Origin: Chloroflexota bacterium
Lineage (GTDB): Bacteria; Chloroflexota; Dehalococcoidia; Lucifugimonadales; UBA3495
DNA length: 59,464 nucleotides
Assembly (NCBI GenBank): GCA_028875655.1
Contig: JAPPCX010000120.1
Coordinates: 1-59,464 of the forward strand
Direction of reading: 5' to 3'
A model generated the notes under the pieces. It worked only from the letters and a program-made list of their open reading frames with translations. It was not told the origin of the DNA and did no database searches. This document shows, piece after piece, positions 41,602-51,348 of the stretch (its first letter is position 1; each line of letters begins with the position of its first letter). The position numbers and the translations under genes are program-made.

Positions 41602-42455
41602 TCTGTCCACACTCCACTGAATACTTCGGCTGCTGGGCCTTCCAAAAAGACTTCGCCCTTTCCGTCCCACTCGATGTTGAGCGTCCCGCCCGGCAGGTTG
41701 ACTGCCACGCTGTCGCCGGTGTGCCCCAACAAACGCGATGCTACGCCGATGGCGCACGCGCCGGTGCCGCAGGCCATGGTCTCGCCGGAACCTCGCTCCC
41801 AAACGCGGGCATCCAGTTGGCCGTCATCGCGCAGGTTCACGATTTCAAAGTTAACCCGGTCGGGGAAAATCGGATGCCGCTCCACCAGCGGGCCGATGTT
41901 GTGCAACGGGAACTCTTCCACCGGTTGGTCAATGAAAGTGACGGCATGGGGATTGCCCATCGACACGAAGGTCAGGAACAGTCGGAAATCCCCGGGATGG
42001 ATAGCGTAGTTGACTATTGGCCCGTGTTGGGCGCTGATTGCCGGATCGAGATCAACGGGGATTTCGGAGGGCTCAAAACGCGGTGCACCCATGCTGACCC
42101 GCGCCGAATCAACTACCGCGCCGTTGTAGTGAGGCACTATGGTGCGGACACCGGACATGGTGTCCACGGTCACCTGCGGAGCAGTAGGAGATACGATTGA
42201 CCGTTCAATGGCATACTTGGCGAAGCACCTTATCCCGTTGCCACACATCGCTCCTTCGGAGCCGTCGGAGTTGAACATCCGCATCTGGAGGTCAGCCACT
42301 TCGGAATTCATCACCAGGATCAGCCCATCCCCGCCCACGCCGAAATGACGGTCGCTGATTGCCCTCGAAAGGCTGCCCCAATCACGTTCCGGCATAGTCC
42401 GCGCATCAACATATACGTAGTCGTTACCAGCGCCGTGCATTTTAGTGAATTCCAT
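41598..42455 (-). CDS. dapF: Diaminopimelate epimerase
   Basis: 285 aa. It interconverts LL- and meso-diaminopimelate for lysine and peptidoglycan synthesis. Both catalytic cysteines are present: Cys71 in MCGNGIRC and Cys229 in ACGTGAC. The N-terminus FTKMHGAGNDYVYVD is diagnostic. The start ATG 42455 has CAGGAG upstream. It overlaps the following gene by 4 bp and sits between miaA and dapL. Confidence 0.95.
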   Translation of the reverse strand: MEFTKMHGAGNDYVYVDARTMPERDWGSLSRAISDRHFGVGGDGLILVMNSEVADLQMRMFNSDGSEGAMCGNGIRCFAKYAIERSIVSPTAPQVTVDTMSGVRTIVPHYNGAVVDSARVSMGAPRFEPSEIPVDLDPAISAQHGPIVNYAIHPGDFRLFLTFVSMGNPHAVTFIDQPVEEFPLHNIGPLVERHPIFPDRVNFEIVNLRDDGQLDARVWERGSGETMACGTGACAIGVASRLLGHTGDSVAVNLPGGTLNIEWDGKGEVFLEGPAAEVFSGVWTE

Positions 42456-42516
42456 GGTTGAACTCCTGCGGCCGGTCAGCGCGATGCCGCTGGTGCGGAA
42501 TTGTATCACACCGTCC

Positions 42517-43446
42517 TTATTCCGATAGGAAATCGGCAACCCGCGGGCCGGCTTCGGCCATCGGCAACCCGTGGTCGGCGTCCAGCCATACGACACGCTT
42601 ATCCGATAACTTGAACCAGGTGTATTGCCGCCGGACCAGCCGGTGCGTCTGGGTCTTGGCCCGCTCTATCGCTTCCGCCAGTGTCATTTCACCCGCAAGG
42701 TATGCGCCTAGTTGCGAATATCCAACGCTGGCCAGCGGCCCGGTGCCCAGCGGGTAGCCGTCTTGCCGTAAACGCCGCGCCTCGTCGAGCAGGCCGGCCG
42801 ACATCATCGACTCAAACCGGGCGTCAATGCGTTCATACAGAACCGAACGCTCGGCGGTAAGACCGATTATCAACGCCCGGTAAGGTGGTTCAGGGCTCCG
42901 CACGGCTGCCGCAATCTTCTCGCCCGTCGCGTGCAGGATTTCCAGGGCACGAATGACACGCCGGGTGTTGTGCGGCCCGATGGATGCGGCGCGGTTCGGA
43001 TCCAGCGCGTTGAGTTCCCGCCACAGCGCTGTCGTGCCTTCGACCTCGGCGCGCCGCTCCAGTTCCGCGCGGTAGGCCGGATCGGGAGGTACCTGGGGAA
43101 CCTGCCAGCCCTCAAGCAGCGCCCATACGTACTGCCCGGTTCCTCCGCACAGGACGGGCAGCCTACGCCTCCGGTTTATGTCAATGATAGCCCGCCGGGC
43201 CAGCGGCAGGTATTCGCCCAGGCTGAGCGGTTCATCCGGCGCGCGAATGTCGATGAGGTGGTGTCGCGCCGCCCGCTGCTCGGCCATGGTCGGCTTGGCC
43301 GTGCCGATGTCCATGCCGAGGTACACTTGGCGGCTGTCGGCGTTGACGATTTCGCCGTCGAACCGTTGGGCCAGTTGAATTGCCAGCGCCGTTTTGCCCA
43401 CCCCGGTGGGGCCAACTACGGCAATTACGGAAATCGGGGCCGACAC
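42517..43446 (-). CDS. miaA: tRNA dimethylallyltransferase
   Basis: 309 aa. It transfers a dimethylallyl group to adenosine 37 of tRNAs reading UNN codons. P-loop GPTGVGKTA, then the NADSRQVYLGMDIGTAKPT block, LCGGTGQYVWALLEGW and RQYTWF are all diagnostic. GTG at 43446 has GGAGG at 7 nt, so I prefer it to the TTG one codon earlier. It is co-directional with tpiA and dapF. Confidence 0.95.
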   Translation of the reverse strand: MSAPISVIAVVGPTGVGKTALAIQLAQRFDGEIVNADSRQVYLGMDIGTAKPTMAEQRAARHHLIDIRAPDEPLSLGEYLPLARRAIIDINRRRRLPVLCGGTGQYVWALLEGWQVPQVPPDPAYRAELERRAEVEGTTALWRELNALDPNRAASIGPHNTRRVIRALEILHATGEKIAAAVRSPEPPYRALIIGLTAERSVLYERIDARFESMMSAGLLDEARRLRQDGYPLGTGPLASVGYSQLGAYLAGEMTLAEAIERAKTQTHRLVRRQYTWFKLSDKRVVWLDADHGLPMAEAGPRVADFLSE

Positions 43447-43464
43447 CAATCGGCCTCCACCGCA

Positions 43465-44241
43465 TTACGAACGTGGGCCGGCGAAGGCAGCCGCTACCGC
43501 CAGGAAAGAATCTGCATCAAGGCTTGCACCGCCCACCAGTGCGCCGTTGATGGTGTCAACTCCGGCGAAATCGGCAGCGTTGCCGGAGTTGACGCTGCCC
43601 CCGTAGAGTATCGGCGTATGCGATGCGACTTCCGCTCCTAGCGCGGCGGCGATGGTGGGCCGAATGGAGCCGCCCATCACCTGGTCGGCAATCTCAGGAG
43701 TAGCCGCCCGCCCGGTTCCGATGGCCCAGACCGGCTCGTAGGCAATCGACAGTCTGCCCAGCGCCGCCTCGGGATCAAGGTCCGCCAGTGCAGCGACTAC
43801 CTGCCGCCTAATTACCTCCGCAGCCTGGCCCGACTCCCGTTCATCCAGCGTTTCGCCGACGCACACGATTGGGCGCAAACCGTGCTCCAGGGCGGCTGCG
43901 GTCTTCCATCCCACCGACTGGTCCGTCTCTCCAAAAAACTGGCGACGTTCCGAATGCCCGATGATCACGTACTCACACAGGTCCGCCAGCATCGGCGGCG
44001 CGATTTCCCCGGTGAAGGCCCCGCTGTCATCGGAGTGCATATTCTGGGCGGCGATCATGACGCCGCTGCCGGCCACGGCATCCCGCACTGCGGCCAGCGA
44101 GACGAAGGGCGGCCCTACGATGATGTCCACTCCGCTCAAACCGCTTGCGCCCACGGCAATGGCCGACGCCAGGGCGACGCCGGAGGCAACGTCGGTGTTC
44201 ATCTTCCAGTTGCCGGCGACTATGTTGCGAATGTCGGGCAT
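43465..44241 (-). CDS. tpiA: Triosephosphate isomerase
   Basis: 258 aa. It interconverts dihydroxyacetone phosphate and glyceraldehyde 3-phosphate. NWKMN at the N-terminus, the catalytic His in IGHSERR, the catalytic Glu in YEPVWAIGTG and the phosphate loop YGGSVNSGNA are intact. GAGGAA precedes the ATG at 44241. Together with apgM and pgk upstream it forms a lower-glycolysis cluster without gapA. Confidence 0.96.
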   Translation of the reverse strand: MPDIRNIVAGNWKMNTDVASGVALASAIAVGASGLSGVDIIVGPPFVSLAAVRDAVAGSGVMIAAQNMHSDDSGAFTGEIAPPMLADLCEYVIIGHSERRQFFGETDQSVGWKTAAALEHGLRPIVCVGETLDERESGQAAEVIRRQVVAALADLDPEAALGRLSIAYEPVWAIGTGRAATPEIADQVMGGSIRPTIAAALGAEVASHTPILYGGSVNSGNAADFAGVDTINGALVGGASLDADSFLAVAAAFAGPRS

Positions 44242-44251
44242 TGGTAGTTCC

Positions 44252-45457
44252 TCACGGGCCGAACTTGGCGAGTTTGCCGGAATGCGAAAGCGCCAGCAGC
44301 ATGATGGTTTCCGCCGGGATCCGACCGATGGAACCCTGGGCGCAAGCGCGTTCGTTGAAACCGTCCACGCCCTCGCCCAACGTCAGCTTTGAGTGCAGCA
44401 TGAAGGGCACCGGATGCCAGCTGTGCGACGCCATGATCGCCGGGGTGGCGTGGTCTCCGGCCACCATCAGCACGTCGGGTTCCAGTTCCAGGATCTTCGG
44501 CAGATGGACGTCCAATTCTTCCAGGCACTTGACCTTGGCGTCAAAATCGCCGTCTTCACCGGCGGCGTCGGCGGGCTTGTAGTGCAGGAAAAAGAAGTCG
44601 TGATCCTCCCAGTTGGCGTGAAGCGTTTCCACCTCGTCCCCGAAGGTCATGCCCGTGGGGATGATTTTCATGCTGGCCACTGACGCCAGGCCGCGATACA
44701 TGGGGTAGGCCGCGATTGCCGCCGGGTTCAGGTGGTACACGTCTCCGAAATCTGGCAGGTTCGGCAACTGCGCCCAGCCGCGCAGCAGCACCATGTTGGC
44801 GGGTTGGTTCTCGCAGAGGATGCGGCCCGCTTCCGACACAAACTGCTGCACGATATCAGCGGTTCGCTCGGCTTCGGGTACGATGGCGTTGGCCGGCCTG
44901 GGGGTCATCCCCTCCCGTTGAGGGTCAGTTTCCTCCACCTGTTCGGACAGGCCCTCGCCGCGCAAGCGCAACACGAACCGGTAGTCCTGCACCGGAAACA
45001 CGTCCACCTGCACGCCGGGTATTTCGATGCGGTCCAGACGCTCGCAGAGTGGCGCGCTCAGGGAAGTGGCGATGCGTCCAGCTCGCCGATCCGTCAGCAT
45101 GCCGTCATCGTCAACCGTGCAGAAATTGCCGCGCGCGGCCACATCGCCCGGCAGCAGCTCTACGCCGACGCCCAACGCCTCCAGCGCGCCCCGGCCGATG
45201 ATGTATTTCAGCGGGTTGTATCCGAACAAGGCCAAGTGCCCCGGCCCGCTGCCGGGCGCGATGCCAACCGCAACCGGAGTGGTCAGACCGCACGCGCTCC
45301 GTTGCGCCAGCGCGTCCAGGTTGGGGATGTGAGCCGTCTCCAACTCCGATTTACGCGTGTCCGGGTGCGGCAGGCCGCCCAAACCGTCGGCAACCAGCAT
45401 CACGATTTTTGACGGCGTACTCGCGATGCTGTCGTGAATCTGTTCCAGGTCGATCAT
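44252..45457 (-). CDS. apgM: Cofactor-independent phosphoglycerate mutase, archaeal type
   Basis: 401 aa. It interconverts 3- and 2-phosphoglycerate and belongs to the alkaline phosphatase superfamily. VMLVADGLGG, the catalytic Ser region PGSGPGHLALFGYNP, the RGNFCTVDDDG segment and the metal site VAGDHATPA are those of ApgM, which is shorter than the bacterial GpmI. The start is ATG 45457. It lies between tpiA (10 nt) and pgk (24 nt). Confidence 0.94.
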   Translation of the reverse strand: MIDLEQIHDSIASTPSKIVMLVADGLGGLPHPDTRKSELETAHIPNLDALAQRSACGLTTPVAVGIAPGSGPGHLALFGYNPLKYIIGRGALEALGVGVELLPGDVAARGNFCTVDDDGMLTDRRAGRIATSLSAPLCERLDRIEIPGVQVDVFPVQDYRFVLRLRGEGLSEQVEETDPQREGMTPRPANAIVPEAERTADIVQQFVSEAGRILCENQPANMVLLRGWAQLPNLPDFGDVYHLNPAAIAAYPMYRGLASVASMKIIPTGMTFGDEVETLHANWEDHDFFFLHYKPADAAGEDGDFDAKVKCLEELDVHLPKILELEPDVLMVAGDHATPAIMASHSWHPVPFMLHSKLTLGEGVDGFNERACAQGSIGRIPAETIMLLALSHSGKLAKFGP

Positions 45458-45481
45458 GTTCGCTCCGTCGGTTTAGAGTCT

Positions 45482-46678
45482 TTAGGCGTCCGGCAATGCG
45501 GATATCCCCGGCAGTTCGCGGCCTTCCAGAAATTCCAGCGACGCGCCGCCGCCGGTGGACACGTGGGTCATGCGCTCCACCAGGCCCATGGATTCCACCG
45601 CCTCGGCGGTCGAACCGCCGCCCACTACGGTGGTGGCGTCCGGCAGGCGCGCGATGCTGTCTGCAACGGTGCGGGTGCTGGCTTTGAATTTATCCATCTC
45701 GAAAACGCCCAACGGACCGTTCCACAGGATGGTCTTGCAGGCGGCCAATGTTGCGGCATAACGGCCGGCGGTCTCCGCCCCCACGTCCATAATGTACCAC
45801 CCGTCGGGAACATCGCTGACGGCGACGGTTGCCACCGAATCCGGCTCGGGCGCGAATTTATCCGCAGCCACCACGTCGCCGGGCAGATGCACCGCAACGC
45901 CGTCGCGGTCTGCCCGGCGTAGCACGTCGCGGGCGAATTCCAGCCGGTCTTCCTCCACTGGAGACGCGCCCACGGGCTTGCCCATGGCCGCCAGAAAGGT
46001 TACCGCCATGCCGCCGCCGATGAACAGATGGTCAAGCTTGGGCAACAGGTTCTCCAGCACCAGGATTTTGTCGCTCACCTTGGCTCCGCCCATCAGCGCG
46101 GCCAGCGGGCGTTCCGGCTCCGCCAGCGCCAAGCCCAGCGACTCCACCTCCCGTTGGGTCAACAGGCCCATCGCCGAAGGGAGCAGGCCGGGCAGCCCGA
46201 CCGTCGATGCGTGGGCGCGGTGCGCCACCGCGAAAGCGTCCATTACGAAGCAGTCGGCCAGCGACGCCAGGTCCCTGCTGAACCCTTCGTCATTCTGTTC
46301 CTCGCCGGGATGGAATCGCAAGTTCTCCAGCAGGTAGATCTCGCTCTCGGACATGCCGCCGACAGCTGCCGCAACCTCCGGGCCTACGCAATCTGCTAGC
46401 GATACCACCGACCGGTTCAGCAGGACGCCGAGGCGTGCGCCCACGGGCGCCAATCGCAGCGTTTCATCCACTTGTCCGCGCGGCCGGCCCAAATGCGAAC
46501 AGAGAACCACCCTGCATCGCCGTTCCAGCAGGTACTCGATGGTGGGCAGCGTCGCCCGCAGCCGCTGGTCATAGTTGGCGATTGCCTCCACTCCCTGCTC
46601 GATAGGGACGTTGAAATCCACTCTGACGAGAACGGTCTTGCCGGCCACGTCCAGCTGGGAGAGGGTTCGCTTGGTCAT
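45482..46678 (-). CDS. pgk: Phosphoglycerate kinase
   Basis: 398 aa. It makes ATP from 1,3-bisphosphoglycerate. The N-terminal VLVRVDFNVP, CSHLGRPRG, ENLRFHPGEE, the hinge MGGAKVSDKI and the nucleotide loop VVGGGSTAEA are all present. Length is normal. It follows the prenyl synthase gene by 19 nt and precedes apgM. Confidence 0.97.
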   Translation of the reverse strand: MTKRTLSQLDVAGKTVLVRVDFNVPIEQGVEAIANYDQRLRATLPTIEYLLERRCRVVLCSHLGRPRGQVDETLRLAPVGARLGVLLNRSVVSLADCVGPEVAAAVGGMSESEIYLLENLRFHPGEEQNDEGFSRDLASLADCFVMDAFAVAHRAHASTVGLPGLLPSAMGLLTQREVESLGLALAEPERPLAALMGGAKVSDKILVLENLLPKLDHLFIGGGMAVTFLAAMGKPVGASPVEEDRLEFARDVLRRADRDGVAVHLPGDVVAADKFAPEPDSVATVAVSDVPDGWYIMDVGAETAGRYAATLAACKTILWNGPLGVFEMDKFKASTRTVADSIARLPDATTVVGGGSTAEAVESMGLVERMTHVSTGGGASLEFLEGRELPGISALPDA

Positions 46679-46697
46679 CTCGGTGTCGCCTCAGTGG

Positions 46698-47714
46698 TCA
46701 AACCAGCGCGCCGCCGATTATCCATTCCGTCGCCTGCTGCAGGGCTTCGGGACGCTGCAACTGGACGCTTTCGGATGACGCGGCGGCGTGGGCATCGCCC
46801 AGCAGCCGCTCAACGTATCCCTCGGCATAGGGCCGGGAACCGGCATCGTCCAGAATGGCGACGATGCGGGCGGAATCGCTCGGTTCCAGCACGCGCTTCA
46901 TGTATATGCCGCCCAGTTCCCGCTTGGCGGTCGTTGGCGCGTGGTGCAGCGCATGAATCAGGGGCAGGCTCTTCTTCTTGTTCAGCACGTTGCTGGCTGT
47001 GAAGCCGTCGCCCTGCTCACCCCACAGGTCGGTTATGTCGTTCCGCACCTGCAAGGCCATGCCCAGCTTTTCGCCCCAGTCGTACAGCGCGCCGGCCGTT
47101 TCGTCGTCCGCTCCCGCCGCCAGCGCCCCAATCCGCGCCGAGCATCCCGCCAGCGCGCCCGACTTGCGCCTGATCATGTCGAGGTAGTCGGACTCGGATA
47201 CCATCAACTGGTCCTGGTATGTCAAATCCATGTACTGGCCTTCACACAGCGTCAGGCAGGCCCGGTCCAGGGAGCGCAGCGCTTCAAGCACAGTGCCGGC
47301 GGGTATGCCGCCATCGCTGAGTCGCATCAGCGCCGACCTCGCCAGCGCGTGCAGCCCGTCGCCCGCGTTGATTGCCTGGGACGGCCCCCATACCCACCAG
47401 ATGCTGGGACGAGTGTCGTTCTGATCGATGCGGCCGGCTTGCACGTCGTTGTGCACCAGCACGAAATTGTACGCCAACTCAACCGCCGAGGCCGCGGGCG
47501 CCGCCGGTACGTGATCTCCCGCCACGGCGTCGGCTGCGGCCAATGAGAGGACGCCGCAATGATGCAGGCGTGTCGGCGTGTCGGCGGCGGGGTTGCCGCG
47601 CTCATCCACCCATCCCAGGTGGTAGCGGAGCAAGTCGTAGAGCATGCCCTGCCGGTCCGCAAAAGCGGCGCGCAGGTCGGCGTCCACAACGGCGCGGTAT
47701 GAGTCGTATGTCAT
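46698..47714 (-). CDS. Polyprenyl synthetase family protein with altered Asp-rich motifs
   Basis: 338 aa all-helical isoprenyl diphosphate synthase fold. The first Asp-rich motif region reads LVHNDVQAGRIDQNDTRPS where DDxxD and RRG are usual: first Asp is Asn (about residue 89), fifth is Ala, and the arginine pair is missing. The second motif reads LQVRNDITDLWGE (NDxxD, about 225-229). Codons were checked in the DNA. The helix pattern, GQYMDL and KKKSLPLI segments otherwise fit. It may be a changed-specificity or inactive subunit that needs a partner. The ATG at 47714 is chosen; TTG 47738 is possible. Confidence 0.75.
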   Translation of the reverse strand: MTYDSYRAVVDADLRAAFADRQGMLYDLLRYHLGWVDERGNPAADTPTRLHHCGVLSLAAADAVAGDHVPAAPAASAVELAYNFVLVHNDVQAGRIDQNDTRPSIWWVWGPSQAINAGDGLHALARSALMRLSDGGIPAGTVLEALRSLDRACLTLCEGQYMDLTYQDQLMVSESDYLDMIRRKSGALAGCSARIGALAAGADDETAGALYDWGEKLGMALQVRNDITDLWGEQGDGFTASNVLNKKKSLPLIHALHHAPTTAKRELGGIYMKRVLEPSDSARIVAILDDAGSRPYAEGYVERLLGDAHAAASSESVQLQRPEALQQATEWIIGGALV

Positions 47715-47749
47715 GGCCGTGGTGATGATTGCCCTCAAGTATTCGGGGA

Positions 47750-48367
47750 CTACGCCAGCCCGGCGGCGCGGCGAACCTCGGGAAATGGCAGGGCCCCCGC
47801 GCGGAGCAGAGTCAGATCGTCGTCGGAAACCGCAACAATCGTGCTGGCCGTGCCCTGGGGTGGTTCGCCGGAAACAATAATACCATCAACCAACCCTCCC
47901 AGGCATCGGTTCAGCTCCTCCGGATCGGTTAGGTCAGGCTCGCCGCTGCGGTTGGCGCTGGTTCCCGTGATGGGCCGGCCCAGTCTGGCGGCAAGGGCCA
48001 AGGGGATCGCGTGATCCGGCATCCGCACGGCGATGGTATCCAACCCTGCCGTGAGCCGTGGGGGCAGTTCCGGGCTTGCCGGCAACACCAACGTCAGCGG
48101 CCCCGGCCAGAAGCGTTCTGCCAAAACGCGCGCGAGTTCCCCACAGCGTCCTGCGACGGTTGACACCATCCCAACTTGCTCCCAACCGGATACCAGCACC
48201 GGGAGAGCCATCCCGGAGGGCCTACCCTTGATCTCGTACACCTTTTCCAGGGCGTCCGGGTTGGTTGCGTCCGCCGCCAGGCCGTACAACGTGTCGGTGG
48301 GAATCGCCACTACGCCGCCAGCGGCGATGCAATCCCGCGCCTGCTCGATTTCCGTTCGGTTGATCAT
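47750..48367 (-). CDS. tsaC: L-threonylcarbamoyladenylate synthase
   Basis: 205 aa. It makes threonylcarbamoyl-AMP for the t6A37 modification of ANN-reading tRNAs. [18 protein letters not shown] at the N-terminus, [25 protein letters not shown] and [12 protein letters not shown] match the YrdC/Sua5 family. No C-terminal Sua5 domain is present, so it is the short TsaC form. A -10-like box lies 9 nt before the ATG at 48367, so the transcript may be leaderless. It opens the long minus-strand run. Confidence 0.93.
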   Translation of the reverse strand: MINRTEIEQARDCIAAGGVVAIPTDTLYGLAADATNPDALEKVYEIKGRPSGMALPVLVSGWEQVGMVSTVAGRCGELARVLAERFWPGPLTLVLPASPELPPRLTAGLDTIAVRMPDHAIPLALAARLGRPITGTSANRSGEPDLTDPEELNRCLGGLVDGIIVSGEPPQGTASTIVAVSDDDLTLLRAGALPFPEVRRAAGLA

Positions 48368-48376
48368 GCGCCCAAC

Positions 48377-48382
48377 ATTTTA
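48377..48382 (-). promoter_or_regulatory. -10 box of tsaC (leaderless candidate)
   Basis: The minus strand reads TAAAAT at about 48382-48377, 9 nt before the tsaC ATG. A weak -35 (ATGACG) lies 16 nt upstream inside the repeat at 48400-48431. Confidence 0.35.
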
Positions 48383-48399
48383 CCATCGCGCTCGAGCCC

Positions 48400-48431
48400 G
48401 TCATTGCGAGCGCAGCGCGGCAATCTCATCA
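48400..48431 (-). repeat. Dispersed repeat, copy B
   Basis: Reverse complement of 21462-21493 with one mismatch in 32 positions. It lies between the divergent tsaC and guaA genes, overlapping the expected -35 region of tsaC. Confidence 0.75.
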
Positions 48432-48486
48432 AGCGCCCGACTATGCTACTATTGACGCCGAATTTTCCTGGGTTGGCGGCCGTTTG

Positions 48487-50040
48487 ATGACCAGCATGAA
48501 CCGACCTGAAGCCATGGTCGTTATCGACTTTGGCTCACAATACACCCACCTGATCGCCCGACGCATCCGGGAGTTGCAGGTCTATTCTGAAATCATCCCG
48601 GCGTCGGCATCGGAGGATGCAATCAAGCACCTGAACGCCCGCGGCATCATCCTGTCCGGCGGGCCGGCCAGCGTGTATGATCCGGGCGCGCCGGCCATCC
48701 AACAATGGGTAATCGACTCCGGCCTGCCCGTGCTGGGCATCTGCTATGGGATGCAAGCGCTGGTCCACCAACTGGGCGGAACCGTCGTCGCCGGCGACGT
48801 GCGCGAATATGGCCACGCCGACTTGATTAACGACCAAAGCGAAACGGGACTGCTGGCCGGCATCAGCATCCAAGTTCCGGTGTGGATGAGCCACGGCGAC
48901 CGCGTGGAACGGTTGCCCGACGGCATGTCCGCATTGGCTCGGACCGCCAACACCGAGTGCGCCGCCATCACCGACGGCAAAAGATGGTTCGGCCTCCAGT
49001 TCCACCCGGAGGTACAGCACACCCCGGACGGCATGACCATCCTGGGCAATTTCGTTCATCAAATCTGCGGTTGCGCCGAATCGTGGACCCCCGGAAACTT
49101 TGTCGCCGACACCGTGGACCGCGTCCGTGAGCAGGTGGGCGACGACCGGGTAATCTGCGGGTTGAGCGGCGGCGTGGATTCGTCGGTGGCCGCCGCATTG
49201 CTCCACCGGGCCGTTGGGCCGCAGCTCACCTGCATTTTCGTGAACAACGGCCTCCTGCGCCACGGCGAAGTCGAGCAGGTGCAGGACACGTTCCAACGCG
49301 GCCTGGGCCTGGACTTGCGCTATGTGGACGCCGAATCCCGGTTCCTCACCCAACTGGCCGGCGTCACGGACCCGGAAACCAAGCGCAAAACCATCGGCGG
49401 GGAGTTCATCAAGGTTTTCGAGGATGCCGCCGCCGAAATCGAAAACGTCCAGTGGCTGGCCCAGGGCACCCTCTACCCGGACGTGATCGAAAGCGAAACT
49501 CCCGACAACCGCGCGTCCGCCCGCATCAAGACCCACCACAATGTCGGTGGCCTGCCGGAACACATGGACTTCGGCCTGGTGGAACCGCTGCGCTACCTGT
49601 TCAAGGACGAGGTTCGCGCCGTTGGCCTGGAACTGGGCTTGCCCGAGGAGATAATCTACCGACAGCCGTTCCCGGGTCCCGGGCTGGCCATCCGCATCAT
49701 CGGCGAAGTGACCTCGGAGCGCGTGGAGTTGCTGCGCAACTGCGACCGCATCGTGCTTGAAGAAATCAACGACGCCGGACTCTACCGGGACATCTGGCAG
49801 AGTTTCGCCGTGCTCACCGACAACCGCACCGTGGGCGTGATGGGCGACTATCGCACCTACGGGTACGCCTGCGCCATCCGAGCCGTGAACTCCGAGGACG
49901 CCATGACCGCGGATTGGGTGCGCCTGCCCTACGACGTGCTGGCCCGCATCAGCAACCGCATCGTCAACGAGGTGGACGGCGTGAACCGCGTCGTGTACGA
50001 CATCACCAGCAAGCCGCCGGGCACCATCGAGTGGGAGTAA
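48487..50040 (+). CDS. guaA: GMP synthase (glutamine-hydrolysing)
   Basis: 517 aa. It aminates XMP to GMP. The class I glutamine amidotransferase domain comes first ([15 protein letters not shown] with the nucleophile Cys, and QFHPEVQHT with the catalytic His). The ATP pyrophosphatase domain follows ([15 protein letters not shown]) and then the dimerisation domain ending in [12 protein letters not shown] 48487 follows a TTG; the ATG is preferred. It is the first gene of a purine run with purD and purE. Confidence 0.96.
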   Translation: MTSMNRPEAMVVIDFGSQYTHLIARRIRELQVYSEIIPASASEDAIKHLNARGIILSGGPASVYDPGAPAIQQWVIDSGLPVLGICYGMQALVHQLGGTVVAGDVREYGHADLINDQSETGLLAGISIQVPVWMSHGDRVERLPDGMSALARTANTECAAITDGKRWFGLQFHPEVQHTPDGMTILGNFVHQICGCAESWTPGNFVADTVDRVREQVGDDRVICGLSGGVDSSVAAALLHRAVGPQLTCIFVNNGLLRHGEVEQVQDTFQRGLGLDLRYVDAESRFLTQLAGVTDPETKRKTIGGEFIKVFEDAAAEIENVQWLAQGTLYPDVIESETPDNRASARIKTHHNVGGLPEHMDFGLVEPLRYLFKDEVRAVGLELGLPEEIIYRQPFPGPGLAIRIIGEVTSERVELLRNCDRIVLEEINDAGLYRDIWQSFAVLTDNRTVGVMGDYRTYGYACAIRAVNSEDAMTADWVRLPYDVLARISNRIVNEVDGVNRVVYDITSKPPGTIEWE

Positions 50041-50046
50041 TCCGGT

Positions 50047-51339
50047 ATGCGCGTCCTGGTCGTAGGTTCCGGCGGACGGGAGCACGCCCTAGCTTGGCGG
50101 TTGGCGCAATCGCCGTCGGTGGGTGAGCTCTTCGCCGCTCCCGGTAACTCCGGCACTGCCGGCCTGGGAACCAACCTGCCGCTATCCGAAACCGACCTTG
50201 ACGGCATCGTTGCGGCATCCATCCACCACTCCATCGATCTGGTGGTGGTTGGCCCGGAAACGCCGCTGGCGTTGGGGCTGTCCAATCGCCTGGACGCCGC
50301 CGGCATCCCCGCGTTTGGCCCCTCACGGGCAGCGGCGCAACTGGAATCCAGCAAGAGCTTCGCCCGCTCGGTGATGGACGCCGCCGGAGTTCCGGGCCCT
50401 AACTACCGGGTTTTCCAGAACGTTGCCGGCGCCCTCGCCTACGTTCAGTACCACGATGCGCCCGTGGTGGTGAAAGCCGACGGCCTGGCCGCCGGCAAGG
50501 GCGTGGCCATGTGCGCCAACCGCGAGGATGCCCAATACGCCATTCGCGCCTGCATGGAGGAGCGGGCATTCGGCGACGCCGGCGAAAACGTAGTCATTGA
50601 AGACTGGCTGCACGGGCCGGAGGTTAGCGTGTTCGGATTCACCGACGGCGATAACCTCTCCCCGGTGGTCGCCGCCACCGACTACAAGCGCATCGGCGAA
50701 GGCGGCGCCGGCGCCAACACCGGCGGCATGGGCAGCTACGGGCCGCCCCATTACTGGAACGACGAATTGGCCGAGACAATCCGGGAAGATTTCATGCTGC
50801 CGGTTATTCGGGAGCTAGATCGGCGCGGCGCGCGCTACCGCGGCGCGCTGTATTGCGGTCTGATGCTCACCGACACCGGGCCGCGCGTCCTTGAATTCAA
50901 CTGCCGGTTCGGGGATCCCGAAACCCAGGTAATCATGCCCCGATTGCTCAGCGACCCGGCCGAGGTGATGCTCGCCTGCGCCACGGGCAGCCTGGCCGAC
51001 ATCGAGCCGGTGCGTTGGTCAAACCGGCCGGCCGTGGCGGTCGTGATGGTCTCCAACGGCTACCCCGGCGCCTATCAAACTGGATACGCCATCTCCGGCC
51101 TGGAAGACGATGCTGACGCTGACACACTGGTATTCCACGCCGGCGCGCGCCTGGACGACGATGGCTCAACCGTATTGACCGCCGGCGGCCGGGTGCTGGC
51201 ATGTGTCGGCATGGGCGACACGGTCCAGGATGCCCGCGACCGTGCCTACCAACGCGCCGGCCGCATCAGCTTTGACGGCGCGTATTACCGGCGCGACATC
51301 GCGGCCGAGGCCGTCAACTTGCCGGTCGGCGTGGGATGA
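50047..51339 (+). CDS. purD: Phosphoribosylamine--glycine ligase
   Basis: 430 aa, ATP-grasp. It joins phosphoribosylamine and glycine to GAR in purine synthesis. RVLVVGSGGREHALAW at the N-terminus, VVKADGLAAGKGV, NTGGMGSYGP and LEFNCRFGDPETQ are diagnostic. It follows guaA by 6 nt. Length is normal. Confidence 0.96.
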   Translation: MRVLVVGSGGREHALAWRLAQSPSVGELFAAPGNSGTAGLGTNLPLSETDLDGIVAASIHHSIDLVVVGPETPLALGLSNRLDAAGIPAFGPSRAAAQLESSKSFARSVMDAAGVPGPNYRVFQNVAGALAYVQYHDAPVVVKADGLAAGKGVAMCANREDAQYAIRACMEERAFGDAGENVVIEDWLHGPEVSVFGFTDGDNLSPVVAATDYKRIGEGGAGANTGGMGSYGPPHYWNDELAETIREDFMLPVIRELDRRGARYRGALYCGLMLTDTGPRVLEFNCRFGDPETQVIMPRLLSDPAEVMLACATGSLADIEPVRWSNRPAVAVVMVSNGYPGAYQTGYAISGLEDDADADTLVFHAGARLDDDGSTVLTAGGRVLACVGMGDTVQDARDRAYQRAGRISFDGAYYRRDIAAEAVNLPVGVG

Positions 51340-51348
51340 TTCTGAATC

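Noticed and set aside
48535-50085. 516-codon minus-strand open frame opposite guaA
   Set aside because: Antisense shadow of GMP synthase.
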